A DNA stretch of 7,499 bases from Phycisphaerales bacterium. Its GTDB lineage: Bacteria; Planctomycetota; Phycisphaerae; Sedimentisphaerales; Anaerohalosphaeraceae. This document shows, piece by piece, positions 5,977 to 7,499 of the stretch. The notes under the pieces are model-generated. The model had not been told where the DNA came from. It was given only the letters and a program-made list of their open reading frames with translations, and made no database searches. Where the stretch lies: contig DSDH01000165.1 in NCBI GenBank assembly GCA_011055475.1, positions 1 to 7,499 of the forward strand, in the 5' to 3' direction. The translations under genes and the position numbers were made by a program. Position 1 is the first letter of the stretch. The number at the start of each line of letters is the position of its first letter.

Positions 5977-7499
5977 CTACTCAGCGAAGATCTCAATGCC
6001 GTTGATCGCCGGGTTTTCGATGTTCGGCGTAAAGGTAATTCTCAGTGTGCCGTCGGTCACGGCCACCCCCTTGTACTCGCGCTGAATCGCCTTGTACATC
6101 CCGCCGGCCTCTTTGAAGATGTCGAAATCCTTCTCCGGCTTCTGTCCCTGGACGGCAAACGAATACACCCGCTGGCCGACGCCGGTGATACCCGTGAAGC
6201 ACTCGGCAAAATGCAGGCGAACGGTGTACCTACCGTTGGGAAGATTGAACTCATAGGCGCTCATGCTGTACCGCTCGGTCCGGAAGATCTGCGGGAACGC
6301 GACGTTCGGAACCTCAAACTCCTCGGTCCGTTCCACCGTCATGCCATCCGGCGGGGTCAGTGACGCGCCGGGGGCTTTGACCTCATCGGGCAGCCAGAGG
6401 TTGCCATCCTTGTCGGTGTACGGCTGATAGGCCCCACACGCCACACGGATCACCAGCTTGTCCGAGGCCGGAGCCGCCGTAGGTCTGGGACTCGCCGCAG
6501 GTGTGGGCAGTTTGGGCGGAGCGGCCTTGAAGAGGTGTTGGGCGAAAAGATACAGGTTGTTGGCCCATTCGGTCGCGTCGTGACCGTTGGAATCCACGTG
6601 CCAGATGTGAGGGACGTTATTCTCTTGCAGGTAGTCATGGACACCCCGGCTGATGCGCATCAGGCCATCCTTGTTGCCGCAACCCAGCCATAGAAGCTTG
6701 AGTTTCTCCCTGGCGGCCTTGGGATCCGGTACGAGATCGGCGGGAGCCTTGGTGTTCGGGGCCGATGAGAACCCTCCAACCCAGGCGAAAACGTCGAGAT
6801 GACCGAGGCCGAAGTTCAAGGCCTGACCGCCGCCCATCGACAGGCCCGCCAGAGCCCGATGCTCACGGTCACCGTAGACAGAATACCGGGCCTCGATGGC
6901 GGGAATCACGTCATTGAGCAGATCGCCTTCAAACGCGGCGAAGGCCGGCGCGGTGGCAAAGACGTTGCCTTCGGCCCGGTCATTCTTCTGGGCCCGGCCA
7001 TTGGGCATGACCACGATCATCGGCTCAATCCGGCCCTCGGCCAGCAGGTTGTCGAGGATGTTCTCCGGGCGGCAGAGACGCTGCCATTCCGTCTCATCCC
7101 CGCCGATACCGTGCAGGAGGTAAAGGACCGGGTATTTGCGGTCGGTCGAATAGCCGGGCGGCGTGTAGACGAGCATCTTTCGACGGGTTCCGACCGTCTT
7201 TGAGTCATATTCGACCATCGTCAGTTCGCCGTGGGGGACATCCTCACGTCGGGCATTGAACCCGGCGGGTGGATCGGAAAAGGCGGGTTTGTCGTCCGGT
7301 CCCAGCTCGATCGCAGCGCCGAATCCGCCTCGTTCGCCGTCTCTGCGGCCACCCGGTGGAGTCAAGTCGCCGCGCTGGGGCCGGGTCGGCTCGGCAGACC
7401 CAGTAACGGAAGCGGCGGCACCCTCGTTGAACAGCAGTGGGGCAAACTCGCGCAGGCTTCGCCGCCAGCTCTGGAACTCGTGGGCCGTGTCCGGCGAGA
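5977..7499 (-). CDS. CE1-type (feruloyl/acetylxylan) esterase with malectin-like domain, 5' end outside window
   Basis: The frame stays open from the TAG at 5977-5979 to the window edge, giving 506 visible residues; a TTG at 7365 is not needed as start. Numbering from the first visible residue, residues 1-25 (SPDTAHEFQSWRR...FAPLLF) resemble the C-terminal end of an esterase domain, including its catalytic-His region (His codon 7480-7482). After a linker comes a full esterase D/CE1 domain (PF00756, about residues 85-325). It contains PVLYLLHGIGGDETEW, GLSMGGGQAL with nucleophile Ser (codon 6838-6840), probable Asp in GCGNKDGL (codon 6667-6669) and His in SNGHDATEW (codon 6580-6582). A Pro/Ala linker leads to a malectin-like domain (PF11721; about residues 346-506) with IRVACGAYQPYTDKDGNLW and YTVRLHFAE, known to bind carbohydrate. 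Such enzymes remove feruloyl or acetyl groups from xylan. It is the first visible gene of the operon with the GH10 xylanase. Confidence 0.92.
   Translation of the reverse strand, partial: SPDTAHEFQSWRRSLREFAPLLFNEGAAASVTGSAEPTRPQRGDLTPPGGRRDGERGGFGAAIELGPDDKPAFSDPPAGFNARREDVPHGELTMVEYDSKTVGTRRKMLVYTPPGYSTDRKYPVLYLLHGIGGDETEWQRLCRPENILDNLLAEGRIEPMIVVMPNGRAQKNDRAEGNVFATAPAFAAFEGDLLNDVIPAIEARYSVYGDREHRALAGLSMGGGQALNFGLGHLDVFAWVGGFSSAPNTKAPADLVPDPKAAREKLKLLWLGCGNKDGLMRISRGVHDYLQENNVPHIWHVDSNGHDATEWANNLYLFAQHLFKAAPPKLPTPAASPRPTAAPASDKLVIRVACGAYQPYTDKDGNLWLPDEVKAPGASLTPPDGMTVERTEEFEVPNVAFPQIFRTERYSMSAYEFNLPNGRYTVRLHFAECFTGITGVGQRVYSFAVQGQKPEKDFDIFKEAGGMYKAIQREYKGVAVTDGTLRITFTPNIENPAINGIEIFAE

Noticed and set aside
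4839..6005. Long open frame of 388 codons on the plus strand opposite the xylanase gene
   Set aside because: It is the antisense of an unmistakable GH10 gene; such frames arise from the GC-rich third codon positions of the real gene and the translation resembles no family.

Overview
The window looks like a piece of chromosome from a GC-rich, polysaccharide-degrading bacterium, most likely a planctomycete of the Phycisphaerae/Sedimentisphaerales type. The reasons are a secreted protein that starts with a single dockerin-like DLTGDCFVD...FANQWL repeat followed by a formylglycine-generating-enzyme-like segment, an exported DUF6807/PmoA-like protein, a Tat-exported protein of unknown family, many exported enzymes, and frequent GTG starts. 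This placement is inference from protein style; no phylogenetic marker other than a tRNA is present.

Layout. 1-318 (+) is the C-terminal part of a PmoA-like (DUF6807) protein. 319-735 has no convincing gene but holds a terminator-like hairpin soon after it. 736-820 (+) is a complete tRNA-Ser(UGA). Convergent with it, on the minus strand, are a predicted exported nucleoside-hydrolase-like protein (890-1900) and, upstream of it in the same direction, a short dockerin-like/SUMF1-like protein (2033-2482) that stops about one third of the way into its enzymatic domain. A 458-base divergent intergenic region (2483-2940) carries a candidate extended -10 promoter for the minus-strand pair and a perfect 8-bp inverted repeat in front of the plus-strand gene. 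2941-4611 (+) encodes a 556-residue Tat-signal protein that I cannot assign to a family. Then comes a ~175-bp MITE/REP-like element with imperfect terminal inverted repeats (4664-4837). Finally, a minus-strand operon encodes a CE1-type esterase with a malectin-like domain (5977 to beyond 7499) and, 22 bases downstream, a GH10 endo-xylanase (4836-5954).

How the genes fit together. The esterase-xylanase pair is a clear xylan-degradation unit: GH10 cuts the beta-1,4-xylan backbone and the CE1-type esterase would remove acetyl or feruloyl side groups. The visible N-terminal residues of the esterase look like the end of a second CE1 domain, so the full protein is probably a tandem esterase with a carbohydrate-binding tail. 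The other exported proteins fit a saprophytic glycan-degrading lifestyle but are not tied directly to xylan.

The most notable items are the small inverted-repeat element that supplies the TAG stop codon of the xylanase gene and lies between two convergent genes, the probable tandem-CE1/malectin architecture, the truncated SUMF1-like gene with an open frame in the -1 register after its stop, the nucleoside-hydrolase homologue with Trp where the classical catalytic His is expected, and the unassigned Tat protein. I see no defence system, CRISPR array, integrase or transposase gene.
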